Shown piece by piece: positions 23,779 to 31,526 of a stretch of DNA of 33,824 nucleotides. A program made the position numbers and the translations under genes. The notes beneath the pieces were generated by a model. It did not search any database and had not been told where the DNA came from. It saw nothing but the letters and a program-made list of their open reading frames with translations. Origin of the DNA: an uncultured Prochlorococcus sp. (GTDB lineage Bacteria; Cyanobacteriota; Cyanobacteriia; PCC-6307; Cyanobiaceae); NCBI GenBank assembly GCA_902574425.1, contig CACGNA010000011.1, forward strand, positions 1 through 33,824, written 5' to 3'. Within the stretch, counting starts at the first letter, position 1, and each line of letters opens with the position of its first letter.

Positions 23779-24005
23779 TAGTTTTTGTCTTGATTAGATA
23801 ATGCTCCACCTTCATCTTTATATTTTTCCCAAGCTTTAGTTATTTTTGCTTTGGAAAAATTCTGTTTCCCATCAGATAATTTATTTTTGAAATTATTAAA
23901 ACTATTGGAGAGCTCTTTTTTTGTTGATTCATCAAGAAAGTTTGATGTTAATTTCCATAAATACCAGCTACTAGCTAGCAGAATAATTAATCCTAGTAAT
24001 TGCAT
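23778..24005 (-). CDS. Hypothetical membrane-anchored protein (75 aa)
   Basis: N-terminal signal-anchor (LLGLIILLASSWYLW) followed by a long charged helix (DESTKKELSNSFNNFKNKLS, FSKAKITKAWEKYKDEGG). ATG at 24005. First gene of the coupled pair with 23524-23778. Family unknown. Confidence 0.6.
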   Translation of the reverse strand: MQLLGLIILLASSWYLWKLTSNFLDESTKKELSNSFNNFKNKLSDGKQNFSKAKITKAWEKYKDEGGALSNQDKN

Positions 24006-24095
24006 ATCGGTTTTTTAATATGCTACAACTTTTTAAATGGTTTCGATAAATTAATTTATTTAATGCCTATAATTTTTTTTGATATTAAATCTAAA

Positions 24096-24251
24096 TTAAA
24101 ACTTTAACCAGTGAAAAAATATTCTATCTAGCAACCAAATAGTTAAACCTCCTTCCAGGAAAGCCAGCCAGTACATCCCATAATCCGAAAACCCCATTTG
24201 TTCTTTTACTGTTTTAATGAATTTTTTATGGGCTTGAATGAGATCTTTCAT
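24096..24251 (-). CDS. Hypothetical small protein (51 aa)
   Basis: KDLIQAHKKFIKTVKEQMGF, then DYGMYWLAFLEGGLTIWLLD and RIFFHWLKF. An amphipathic basic start precedes one membrane-like segment. Its ATG at 24251 lies 18 bases after the zinc-finger gene stop on the same strand. Family unknown. Confidence 0.55.
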   Translation of the reverse strand: MKDLIQAHKKFIKTVKEQMGFSDYGMYWLAFLEGGLTIWLLDRIFFHWLKF

Positions 24252-24269
24252 TAATAAATCAAATTTGTT

Positions 24270-24521
24270 TTAAATATGTTGAATTTCTTTAATTAAAAAA
24301 CCCTTTCCATAACACGAAAGACAAGTTTTAGTTTCATCTAAAGAAATCCTAAGAAAACCTGCGCCATTACATCTAATACAACGTACTTTAGTATTTGAAT
24401 AGAGTTTTGACTTGATTTTAGCAGCACGATTTAAGTAAGAAACAGTTTCTTTACGACCGTTTGCTTTAGCAGCTTTGTTTAAAAGCTTTTTGTACTTGAA
24501 TTTAAGTTCTTGGGTATTCAT
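24270..24521 (-). CDS. Small DnaJ-type zinc-finger protein (83 aa)
   Basis: A helical basic N-terminal half (KFKYKKLLNKAAKANGRKE, YLNRAAKIKSKLY) is followed by two CxxCxGxG-type repeats, CIRCNGAGFL and CLSCYGKGFL, the Zn-binding pattern of DnaJ cysteine-rich domains and of thylakoid BSD2-like proteins. There is no J domain. It could be a chaperone-like or RNA/protein-binding protein. ATG at 24521. Confidence 0.7.
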   Translation of the reverse strand: MNTQELKFKYKKLLNKAAKANGRKETVSYLNRAAKIKSKLYSNTKVRCIRCNGAGFLRISLDETKTCLSCYGKGFLIKEIQHI

Positions 24522-24819
24522 CTTTTATCTGGAACTAGTTTTAAAATATAGGTATAGGAGTCAATAAATAACTTAAATAATCCTTATGAAGATACCTTTT
24601 ATATTTCTAATCTGATCTCTTATTGAGATTAGTTAAATATAACTAATATTTCTTCTTAATGTTTAACGAATGAGTACTATTATGAATCTTTAGTTGAAAA
24701 TTTATATTTGATGAACTAATTTCTAATATTTAAAAACAAATTAATTCTTTTATTTCGGAATAATAGTTTTATAAATTAAGTAATTTCGAAGAAAATATAT
24801 CTTTGGTAGATCTAGGAGA
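24522..24819. other. Gap without convincing genes
   Basis: Nothing but AT-rich sequence and a weak inverted repeat near 24610-24635 (CTAATCT/AGATTAG) with no T run after it. Confidence 0.4.
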
Positions 24820-24945
24820 TTATCCAGCCTTTTTTAAATTTTTAACTAAAAAGTCATTTTCGTTAGTAAGTACATCAAACTTTGTTTTTTTAAGTTTTTC
24901 TTTGATTTCAGTAGTCAAATCTTTTTTAATTTTCTTGGAATTCAT
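24820..24945 (-). CDS. Small Lys-rich hypothetical protein (41 aa)
   Basis: NSKKIKKDLTTEIKEKLKKT then FDVLTNENDFLVKNLKKAG, helical and very basic. ATG at 24945. Resembles the 57-aa protein at 20818 in composition only. Confidence 0.45.
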   Translation of the reverse strand: MNSKKIKKDLTTEIKEKLKKTKFDVLTNENDFLVKNLKKAG

Positions 24946-25480
24946 ATAGTTTAAAAAATTAAATTTAAAAAAATGACATATCGAATGCTACTGATCTTCC
25001 AAACAAAATGTGGATATATTCTTTGAAAAAAGAAAATATTTTATTTTGCACATAGAAGATATAATTTAATCAACATATTGTGGAAAACCCTGTTGAAAAG
25101 CACTAAAAAAGTGGATAACTCTCGGGGATCATTATCAAAACAAGCTTTTCTCGAGTAAATTCTAAGTATTAATACCTCATTAAGAAAAGTTTAAATATAG
25201 TTTAAAATTCACCATAATCTATTGTTATAACAGTGGGATCATTCTTTTTTTAATTAAAAAAAGGATCTTTTCTAGAAACTAATTTTGAAAAAATGTTAAA
25301 AATTATATTTTTGAATGATGTATCAAATTTACAATTAAAGTTAAGAAAAATAAAAGGAAACTTGAATTTTTGAAAATTTGTCTCATCTGTTTAAATTAAG
25401 TCTTGATTCGGTTTTCTTTATGGAAATATTCATCAAAGCTGAAATTAAACAAATATATTAAATTAAATTAATAATTCAAA
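24946..25480. other. Gene-free gap of 535 bases with DnaA-box-like sites and a palindrome
   Basis: No ORF of note on either strand. Near-matches to the DnaA box TGTGGATAA occur at 25079-25087 (TGTGGAAAA) and 25110-25118 (AGTGGATAA), with a weaker one at 25091-25099. An 18-base perfect palindrome TTTTTTTAATTAAAAAAA spans 25245-25262, flanked by GGATC on both sides, and might act as a bidirectional terminator. Confidence 0.35.
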
Positions 25481-25717
25481 ATGTTAGAAGAAAAAAAGGA
25501 TTCAAAAAAATGTTCTAGAAAGAAAAACATTATGTTTGCCTATGGTTTTATACAACTTGGTTCTAGTTTCGTATCTGCAATAGCTTTAGCTGCAATTGCT
25601 TTTGGATTCTGTTCAGTAAAAAAAGAGTCTAAACTTTTCAATAAATGTGTTACCGAAATTATTGAAGATGGTGGTACCAATTCTGAGGCCGTAAGGTATT
25701 GCAATGGGGGCAATTAA
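25481..25717 (+). CDS. Hypothetical membrane protein (78 aa)
   Basis: Basic, Cys-containing N-terminus (KKDSKKCSRKKN), a hydrophobic span (SSFVSAIALAAIAFGF), then an outside part with CSVKKE, KCVTEIIEDGG and YCNGGN, whose Cys could pair. ATG at 25481. Family unknown. Followed 22 bases later by the next plus-strand gene. Confidence 0.6.
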   Translation: MLEEKKDSKKCSRKKNIMFAYGFIQLGSSFVSAIALAAIAFGFCSVKKESKLFNKCVTEIIEDGGTNSEAVRYCNGGN

Positions 25718-25739
25718 AAGTTCCTCAAAGAACAATTAA

Positions 25740-25982
25740 ATGGATTTAACATGTGATTTGATTATTGATTCTTTGAAAGAGGAGCCAATTGGAGAAACTG
25801 ATCATTTTATTTGGTTCATAACGGATATTGGCATTGTTGCCCTATTTAAAAAAAAGGAGAACTTTGAAACTTATAGTGCGAATGTCGAAATTGAGGCAAA
25901 TAAAATAGCTTTGGATATTACTAAAGAAGAGAAAGATTACTTCAAAATAAAAGAGAGACAACTTTTCTTGTTTTATTCATGA
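25740..25982 (+). CDS. Hypothetical protein (80 aa)
   Basis: Acidic soluble protein: DLTCDLIIDSLKEEPIGETD, HFIWFITDIGIVALFKKKEN, DITKEEKDYFKIKER. No clear membrane span, and possibly an alpha/beta fold. ATG at 25740. Family unknown; likely cotranscribed with 25481-25717. Confidence 0.55.
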   Translation: MDLTCDLIIDSLKEEPIGETDHFIWFITDIGIVALFKKKENFETYSANVEIEANKIALDITKEEKDYFKIKERQLFLFYS

Positions 25983-26002
25983 TCTAGGATTTAGTTCTTG
26001 AC

Positions 26003-26194
26003 TTAGTAGGATGGCTCAAGGTTAAAGGCCGTCTCCATAATATTGTTTTCGCTAATTAATTCGTATGTGAGTTCTTTATTTAGGGCATTAATATAGGATG
26101 TATAAAGTTTTCCCCAAACAAATTCAAATTCATCCTTACTTAAATTCTTGAAAAGAATTTCTCCTTTGAAGTAAATGTGATAAGAATCATTCAT
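26003..26194 (-). CDS. Hypothetical protein (63 aa)
   Basis: NDSYHIYFKGEILFKNLSKD, EFEFVWGKLYTSYINALNK, ELTYELISENN. The alternation of beta and helix suggests a small soluble fold. The ATG at 26194 overlaps the stop of a short upstream frame (ATGA), which suggests coupling. Family unknown. Confidence 0.6.
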   Translation of the reverse strand: MNDSYHIYFKGEILFKNLSKDEFEFVWGKLYTSYINALNKELTYELISENNIMETAFNLEPSY

Positions 26195-26280
26195 AGTGGA
26201 AAATCAATCTTATCCTTTTTAACGTAAAGGATTCTGTATGTAGTATTGTCTGCTACTAAAAAGGAATTTATAGGTGTAAT
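26191..26280 (-). CDS. Short upstream frame without normal start codon
   Basis: An open frame reading NSFLVADNTTYRILYVKKDK then IDFPL ends in TGA overlapping the ATG of 26003-26194. It looks protein-like, but no ATG, GTG or TTG is available; ATT at about 26280 or ATA at about 26271 are the only openings. It could be a decayed small gene whose coupling remains. Confidence 0.25.
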   Translation of the reverse strand: MTPINSFLVADNTTYRILYVKKDKIDFPL

Positions 26281-26291
26281 GAGAAATACAC

Positions 26292-26603
26292 TTAGACCAT
26301 TCGTGTATTCATTTTTTGTTTTTTGAATAAACCTACTGTCTCATCAAGATCCATACACGGCTGAATACTGATATCCATTAATCTCCTCCAGGGATGCCAT
26401 TGTTTCCAAATCGTCTCAAGTGAATCGGCACTAACTACAGAATGTCCAATACCATTTTGAACCATAAAAATCCAAGAATGAACCTCATAGTTTTCAGGTC
26501 GGTTTTGGGGACCACCTGATTCGTACCAATTAATTAGCATTTCTGCCCCTTCTTCTTGATCCTCGCCATCAGTAAATTCGTAGGAAATCAAATACCTTTG
26601 CAT
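26292..26603 (-). CDS. DUF3303 family protein
   Basis: 103-aa protein with the DUF3303 layout: MQRYLISYEF at the start, AEMLINWYESGGPQN, a middle beta region with SADSLETIWKQWHPW, and the end ISIQPCMDLDETVGLF. The function is unknown; the fold is expected to be ferredoxin-like. ATG at 26603. Confidence 0.7.
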   Translation of the reverse strand: MQRYLISYEFTDGEDQEEGAEMLINWYESGGPQNRPENYEVHSWIFMVQNGIGHSVVSADSLETIWKQWHPWRRLMDISIQPCMDLDETVGLFKKQKMNTRMV

Positions 26604-26704
26604 AAAGATTATTATTAAAATCTCTAGACTATATTAACTCTAGATTTAGATATTGCTTTCAAATTTAATAAATGCTATGAAGTTTATATAAGTGATTGTT
26701 TTAA

Positions 26705-26809
26705 ATGACCGAAAGATTTGGAAAGATTAAAAAAAATGTCTTAAGTAATATATCTTTTATAAATAAGACAATTTTGAAGTATTTTCAAAATCATGATCTA
26801 TTCGTATAG
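26705..26809 (+). CDS. Possible small ORF (34 aa), weak
   Basis: MTERFGKIKKNVLSNISFIN then KTILKYFQNHDLFV. It has no ribosome site. It is the only ORF worth naming in the 280-base gap 26604-26885. Confidence 0.2.
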   Translation: MTERFGKIKKNVLSNISFINKTILKYFQNHDLFV

Positions 26810-26885
26810 CTCCTGTTAATGGATAAAATTTGATACTTTTTAAAACACAATAAGTTAGTTACTATGTTTATACTTAAGAATTTTA

Positions 26886-27269
26886 ATGAAAAATAAAAAG
26901 GATAATCGTGATCCAATTGATAATTTAGAGTATGAAAAAGTTCTCGAAGAAGAAATAATTAATTCATACGAAAGTAAATTTCAGAAAGATACTGAACAAG
27001 ATAGTAAAAAGATTAAATTTTACAGACTTAAAAGAACTCCATTGGAGGTAGTAAATAGGTTATTTTTCTTTTTCTTTATTGGAAGTTTTCTTTTCTCTTT
27101 GTTTTTAGCTTATTCAGAAAGTAAGTTGTGGTTCATACTTTATGTAATAAGTGCATTGTCATGTGTTTTTTATACTCCTAATAGAAAAGCACTTAAAGAA
27201 TTAATAGCAGCTTGGCCAAATATAGAAGATCTCATCAAAGGGAGGAGTTTCTGGAGAAAAGGCAAGTAA
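26886..27269 (+). CDS. Hypothetical two-span membrane protein (127 aa)
   Basis: Charged cytosolic N-terminus of about 55 residues (KKDNRDPIDNLEYEKVLEEE, ESKFQKDTEQDSKKIK), then two hydrophobic helices (RLFFFFFIGSFLFSLFLAY and LWFILYVISALSCVFYT), and a C-terminal KELIAAWPNIEDLIKGRSFW. ATG at 26886. Family unknown. Confidence 0.65.
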   Translation: MKNKKDNRDPIDNLEYEKVLEEEIINSYESKFQKDTEQDSKKIKFYRLKRTPLEVVNRLFFFFFIGSFLFSLFLAYSESKLWFILYVISALSCVFYTPNRKALKELIAAWPNIEDLIKGRSFWRKGK

Positions 27270-27365
27270 ATAGATTATTAAACCTATAGATTCATTTAAA
27301 AAGTGGTTATTAAATATTCTTGTGCCATACATAGAGGGCACCAACAAGAAAAAAAAGGATAAAAA

Positions 27366-27503
27366 ATGAGTTTAATAAAGGTTGGAATTATTGTTGAAAT
27401 TTTTTTGTTTGTGGGAGTTTTTTTATGGGTTAAGAAACTAAATATTAAACAAAGTAGGCAACCATCTCTATCAAAAAAGACAATAAAAAATCTTAAATTT
27501 TAA
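27366..27503 (+). CDS. Small single-span membrane protein (45 aa)
   Basis: MSLIKVGIIVEIFLFVGVFL then WVKKLNIKQSRQPSLSKKTI and a basic end. One N-terminal span with a cationic cytoplasmic tail. ATG at 27366. Family unknown. Confidence 0.5.
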   Translation: MSLIKVGIIVEIFLFVGVFLWVKKLNIKQSRQPSLSKKTIKNLKF

Positions 27504-27624
27504 AATTTTGACGACGAAATAAGAAATCTCTTATTAGAAATCACTTTTATCCGAAAATTATTTATTTTTTTCTCTCAGTTTGTATGCGAAATCATTTAGA
27601 ACATCTACATAGTTTCTAAATAAT

Positions 27625-27978
27625 ATGGTCTCCTCTATCCAAGGTCTTGCTCCAATAACAAATCCACTAAATAGTGTCTTAATAGAAAAAAAACTGATAA
27701 ATGTTGATCAAAAGTTTATTCAGCTTGTTTCTCTAGCAGAAGGTTTACCTCGTACAGAAGTTATTGAAAGTGGAAGGAATTATTGGAGAGGTGTTTGTAG
27801 AAGCTTGATTTTTAAATTTCCAGATGACCTTGAAATTTTGAAGCTTGATTTGAGAAGTTATGTAGATAGATCTAAAGGAATCATTCAAATAAGATCTGCT
27901 GCTAGATTAGGTCAATCAGATTTAGGAGTTAATCTAAGAAGAGTTAAATACTTGTTTAATCAATTAGAAAAATTTTAA
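27625..27978 (+). CDS. Hypothetical cyanobacterial protein (117 aa)
   Basis: Soluble protein: SSIQGLAPITNPLNSVLIEK, LVSLAEGLPRTEVIESGRNY, then a basic half with RSAARLGQSDLGVNLRRVKY. The regular alpha-helical spacing and full-length coding bias suggest a real conserved gene, but I recognise no domain. ATG at 27625. Confidence 0.68.
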   Translation: MVSSIQGLAPITNPLNSVLIEKKLINVDQKFIQLVSLAEGLPRTEVIESGRNYWRGVCRSLIFKFPDDLEILKLDLRSYVDRSKGIIQIRSAARLGQSDLGVNLRRVKYLFNQLEKF

Positions 27979-28057
27979 TTAATCTGTTTTTTTTATAAAT
28001 TTAAGGTTCTTTTTACTAAATAATTGTGCTTTAATTCATAAGAATATTTGAAATGCC

Positions 28058-28189
28058 ATGGTAAAAATAATCTTAGTTGGAATTATTATTGCGCTCGTAT
28101 ATTCACAACCTGACCTTCGCCTTACAGTCGCTGATTGGTTAAAGACAGCTTCTGATTTTTTAATTGAATCGGTAAAAGTAAAACCTTAA
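28058..28189 (+). CDS. Small membrane-anchored protein (43 aa)
   Basis: MVKIILVGIIIALVYSQPDL then RLTVADWLKTASDFLIESVK. An N-terminal anchor is followed by an amphipathic helix. A second ATG at 28053 is out of frame. ATG at 28058. Family unknown. Confidence 0.5.
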   Translation: MVKIILVGIIIALVYSQPDLRLTVADWLKTASDFLIESVKVKP

Positions 28190-28373
28190 ATAGATTTTTA
28201 AATCAATAACTAAATAAGACCTGATACAGTAACCATTTGCTTAATGCAGACAGATATGAAAATAAATATTATTATCCTGCTTAATATGTATTTCACTTAA
28301 ACAAATAAATAGTTTTAGGAACATAATAGAAAATTTTTTTGAAATTTTTGAATAGTTAACGATAATAAGGGAT

Positions 28374-29429
28374 ATGAAGCTTAGATTATTCGAGTTCTAT
28401 TTTATTAAAGACTATTTAAGACCTTGGTTTGGTCTTATTTATTCTTTATTCTTTCTGTTTTTTTTAGGTGCAATTGGCTATCGAATAACAGAGGGATGGG
28501 AATGGAGTGATTGCTTATGGATGGTTCTGATCACAATTACCACTATTGGTTTTGGAGAAGTTCAACCTTTAAGTCCTGAAGGCAGGATAGTAACTGTCTT
28601 AGTAATCGTTGGCGGATTGATCTTTATTCAATTTACCTTTCAAAAAGCTGTTAGATTATTCGAATCCGGCTATTTTCAAAGAGTAAATGAATTACGTTTT
28701 AAAAGAATTCTTAGAAAAATGGAAAATCATGTAATTTTGTGCGGATATGGGAGGGTAGGACAGGAAATATCTAATCAAATAAAAACGCAAAATATTCCAA
28801 TTATTGTTGTAGAAAGCGATGAAGATAGAAAAAAGATTGCTGAAGAAAATGGTTTAGAAGTTCTTTGTGCTGATGCAACTCTTGATGAGACGTTAAAACT
28901 GGCAGGATTAGAAAAATGCAAAAGTTTGGTTGTTACTTTGCCTAACGATGCTGCAAATTTATATGTGGTTTTAAGTGCTAAAGGGATAAGAAGTTCTATA
29001 AGAGTAATAGCGAGAGCAGGCACTGAAGAAGCTGCAAGTAAATTGAGATTAGCTGGAGCAAGTATAGTTGTAAGCCCTTACATAGCTGCAGGAAGAGCAA
29101 TGGCATCAATGGCTTTAAGACCAATTGCTATTGACTTTCTTGATCTGCTTGCAGGAAGTGAATGTGAAATTGAAGAATTTGAATTAAGTAATGATATTAG
29201 TCTTTTTGAAACGGCAGAGAAAAGATCACTTTCGGAACTTGGGATAGGGAAAAAGAGTGGTGCAAAAATATTAGCCATTAAGGAAAACGAAAAATTAGTA
29301 ACCAACCCAGGAGGTAACTTTATACTTCAACCAGGTCAGGTATTAATAGCATTTGGCAGTAAAGAGCAGCTAAATATTTTAAATGGACTATTAGGAGATC
29401 TTGTTGTAGCAGTAGAGCTATTAAAGTAG
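28374..29429 (+). CDS. K+ channel / TrkA-N (RCK) domain protein
   Basis: Two-helix potassium-channel-like protein with a cytosolic RCK gate. The first helix lies at about residues 19-36, the pore loop and filter TTIGFGE at 56-62, the second helix at about 71-90, the Rossmann fold HVILCGYGRVGQE from 119, the TrkA-C domain from about 270. The filter departs from the canonical TVGYGD in two positions, so ion selectivity could differ. At 351 aa it is normal for this class. ATG at 28374. Confidence 0.87.
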   Translation: MKLRLFEFYFIKDYLRPWFGLIYSLFFLFFLGAIGYRITEGWEWSDCLWMVLITITTIGFGEVQPLSPEGRIVTVLVIVGGLIFIQFTFQKAVRLFESGYFQRVNELRFKRILRKMENHVILCGYGRVGQEISNQIKTQNIPIIVVESDEDRKKIAEENGLEVLCADATLDETLKLAGLEKCKSLVVTLPNDAANLYVVLSAKGIRSSIRVIARAGTEEAASKLRLAGASIVVSPYIAAGRAMASMALRPIAIDFLDLLAGSECEIEEFELSNDISLFETAEKRSLSELGIGKKSGAKILAIKENEKLVTNPGGNFILQPGQVLIAFGSKEQLNILNGLLGDLVVAVELLK

Positions 29430-29532
29430 ATATATCAAAATAATTTGTTATGTAAATCTTTCAATTTTTAAATGTCTTAAAGGCTGTAAATTATCTTTAT
29501 AATTAATAAACTTAGTTCTCATTACATAATAG

Positions 29533-30462
29533 GTATTTTCAAAAAAACCTCATTTTCTCTTCTGCAATTTCATTAATACTTTCTCCATCTGCTATGGCTT
29601 CAAAAAAGATTGAGCGGAGCTGGTGCATCATTTCCTTAGAAAATTTATACCAGGTGGTTTTTTGACTTATCTAAATCTGGAGGCCCTAGAGTTAATTATC
29701 AAGCAGTAGGTTTTCTGGGTCTGGAAGAAAAGCTTTCATAGACGAAACTGTAAATTTTGGGGCATCAGATGATCCTATGAAAGATTCTGATATAGAGAAA
29801 TTTACTAGAGGACTTGTTCAAATACCTATAGTTGGTGAAACTATTGCTTTCGGATATAACTATGATTGTGATTTGAAACTTACTCAAGAGCAAGCAGTAC
29901 AAGTTGCATTGGGTATGATTAAAAAATGGAATGAATTAGGTTGTAAATCAGGTAAGTTAACTTGGACACATCGTTCTTATGGCTCAGGCACGACTAAAGC
30001 TTTTACAAATTCTATGGAGGCTTTCTCTAAAACCTGGAATTTAGGTAATGGTAAATCTGTTAAATGGCCTTCGGGAGTTGGAGTAAAAGGTAATTCTGGT
30101 GTTGCAGGTGTTATACAAAATACTCAGGGAATATAAGAGCTGCAGCTTTTCAAAATCTTTTAGGCGAATTCGTTACTCCAAATACTGAAGCAGGAGCAAT
30201 AGCTTTAAATGGAATAAATCTTGCTAAGAACTTGCCTAGTAAAAATCCAAACCCTACTGCTAAAGGAGCTTATCCAATAGCAACCTTAACTTGGATACTT
30301 GCTTATGAAAAAGGTAATGGTAGGAATACCAAGGCAATTCAATATACATTATATAAATTGCTCAGCGATGAATACCAAGATAAAGCTCCGCCTCTAGGAT
30401 TTGTTCCACTTAAAGGTGATATCCTTGAGAAATCAAAAGCCGCCGTTAAAAAAAATAGGTAG
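29533..30462 (+). pseudogene. pstS: pstS phosphate-binding protein, multiply broken
   Basis: Clear remains of the periplasmic phosphate-binding protein PstS before pstC. The pieces in order are signal peptide (SAISLILSPSAMAS), then RLSGAGASFP, KIYTRWFF, GPRVNYQAVG, SGRKAFIDETVNFGASDDPM (29708-29776 region), IAFGYN, HRSYGSGTTKAF, and ANLPSK-like to SLGFVPLKGDIL at the end. Lesions are loss of a start codon, an extra A in the run at 29602-29607, an in-frame TAG at 29637-29639, +2 bases near 29711-29714, and a missing block of about a dozen residues with a frame change near 30130-30137. The invariant HRSDGSGT Asp is Tyr. Two intact sub-frames remain (29777-30136, 30232-30462). Confidence 0.85.
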
Positions 30463-30572
30463 ATAAATTTTTAAATACATCTCAAATTATCATGACTTTC
30501 ATATACCATTAACTCCTCTTAAAGTCTTTTTCAACATTTAGTAGTAGATTTAAAGAGATATTCTTTTTTTTA

Positions 30573-31520
30573 ATGGAAGAGAAATTAACTCTTTTCAAGA
30601 ATCGTAAAAGATTCGGTATCGAAAAAAATATAGATATTATCTTCAAGAATACTACTCTAGTCTTGTCTAGTTTCGTAGCAATAATACTTTTAGGAATTAT
30701 TTTAGTAGTCTTTTTTCAGTCATTTGAATCTTTTTCAAGGTATGGCTTGAAGTTTCTAGTAACCTCTGAATGGAACCCAGTAAAAGATGAATATGGAGCT
30801 TTTACTGCAATATATGGCACATTAATAACGTCTTTTCTTTCCTTATTAATAACTATCCCTTTGGGAGTTGGAACTGCAATATTTATTACAGAAGACTTTG
30901 TGCCTGAATTTGTTAGAGAAATAATAGGTTCATTTGTTGAATTACTAGCAGCTATACCATCAGTTGTATTGGGACTTTGGGCAATATTTGTGATGGAACC
31001 TTTTTTTAGAACCTTTTTTGTCTTTTTACATAATTTCTTTGGTTGGATACCCTTATTTAGTACAGAACCTACAGGAAGGAATTCCTTGTTAGCAATATTG
31101 ATTTTAGTTGTAATGCTTTTGCCAATAGTGACTTCCATTGCAAGAGATTCACTTAATCAGGTTCCTAAAAAGCTTAGAAATGCAGCATATGGGATTGGAG
31201 CAAGTAGATGGAAAACAATATTTTCAGTAATTTTGCCAGCAGCGTTATCAGGAATTATGGCTGGTGTTCTATTGGCTTTAGGCAGGGCAATGGGAGAAAC
31301 AATGGCTGTCACAATGATTATTGGTAATTCCAATGCATTTAGTTGGTCTATTTTATCACCTGGATATACCATTTCCTCCATGCTCGCAAATCAGTTTGGT
31401 GAGGCTGATGGAAGTCAGGTTTCATCACTTTTTTATGCGGCTTTTGTACTGATGGTCCTGTCTTTAGTGGTAAATATCTTTGCACAATGGCTAGTTAAGA
31501 AATTTAGTCTCAAATATTAG
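30573..31520 (+). CDS. pstC: Phosphate ABC transporter permease PstC
   Basis: Inner-membrane permease of the high-affinity phosphate importer. It has six or so spans, the PstC loop EWNPVKDEYGAF after the first span, and the EAA-type AAYGIGASRWKTIFSVILPAALSGI followed by ALGRAMGETMAVTM. At 315 aa it is full length. Start ATG 30573, 110 bases after the pstS remnant. TTAA motifs at 30509 and 30519 could be remains of a PHO-box-like repeat, although the match is weak. Seven bases separate it from pstA. Confidence 0.93.
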   Translation: MEEKLTLFKNRKRFGIEKNIDIIFKNTTLVLSSFVAIILLGIILVVFFQSFESFSRYGLKFLVTSEWNPVKDEYGAFTAIYGTLITSFLSLLITIPLGVGTAIFITEDFVPEFVREIIGSFVELLAAIPSVVLGLWAIFVMEPFFRTFFVFLHNFFGWIPLFSTEPTGRNSLLAILILVVMLLPIVTSIARDSLNQVPKKLRNAAYGIGASRWKTIFSVILPAALSGIMAGVLLALGRAMGETMAVTMIIGNSNAFSWSILSPGYTISSMLANQFGEADGSQVSSLFYAAFVLMVLSLVVNIFAQWLVKKFSLKY

Positions 31521-31526
31521 ATAATT

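Noticed and set aside
24600-24640. Terminator at the CTAATCT/AGATTAG inverted repeat
   Set aside because: Weak stem and no T run on either side; left as an ordinary inverted repeat.
30496-30530. PHO box upstream of pstC
   Set aside because: Only two TTAA motifs ten bases apart; no convincing tandem CTTAACCT-type repeats, so not called as a feature.
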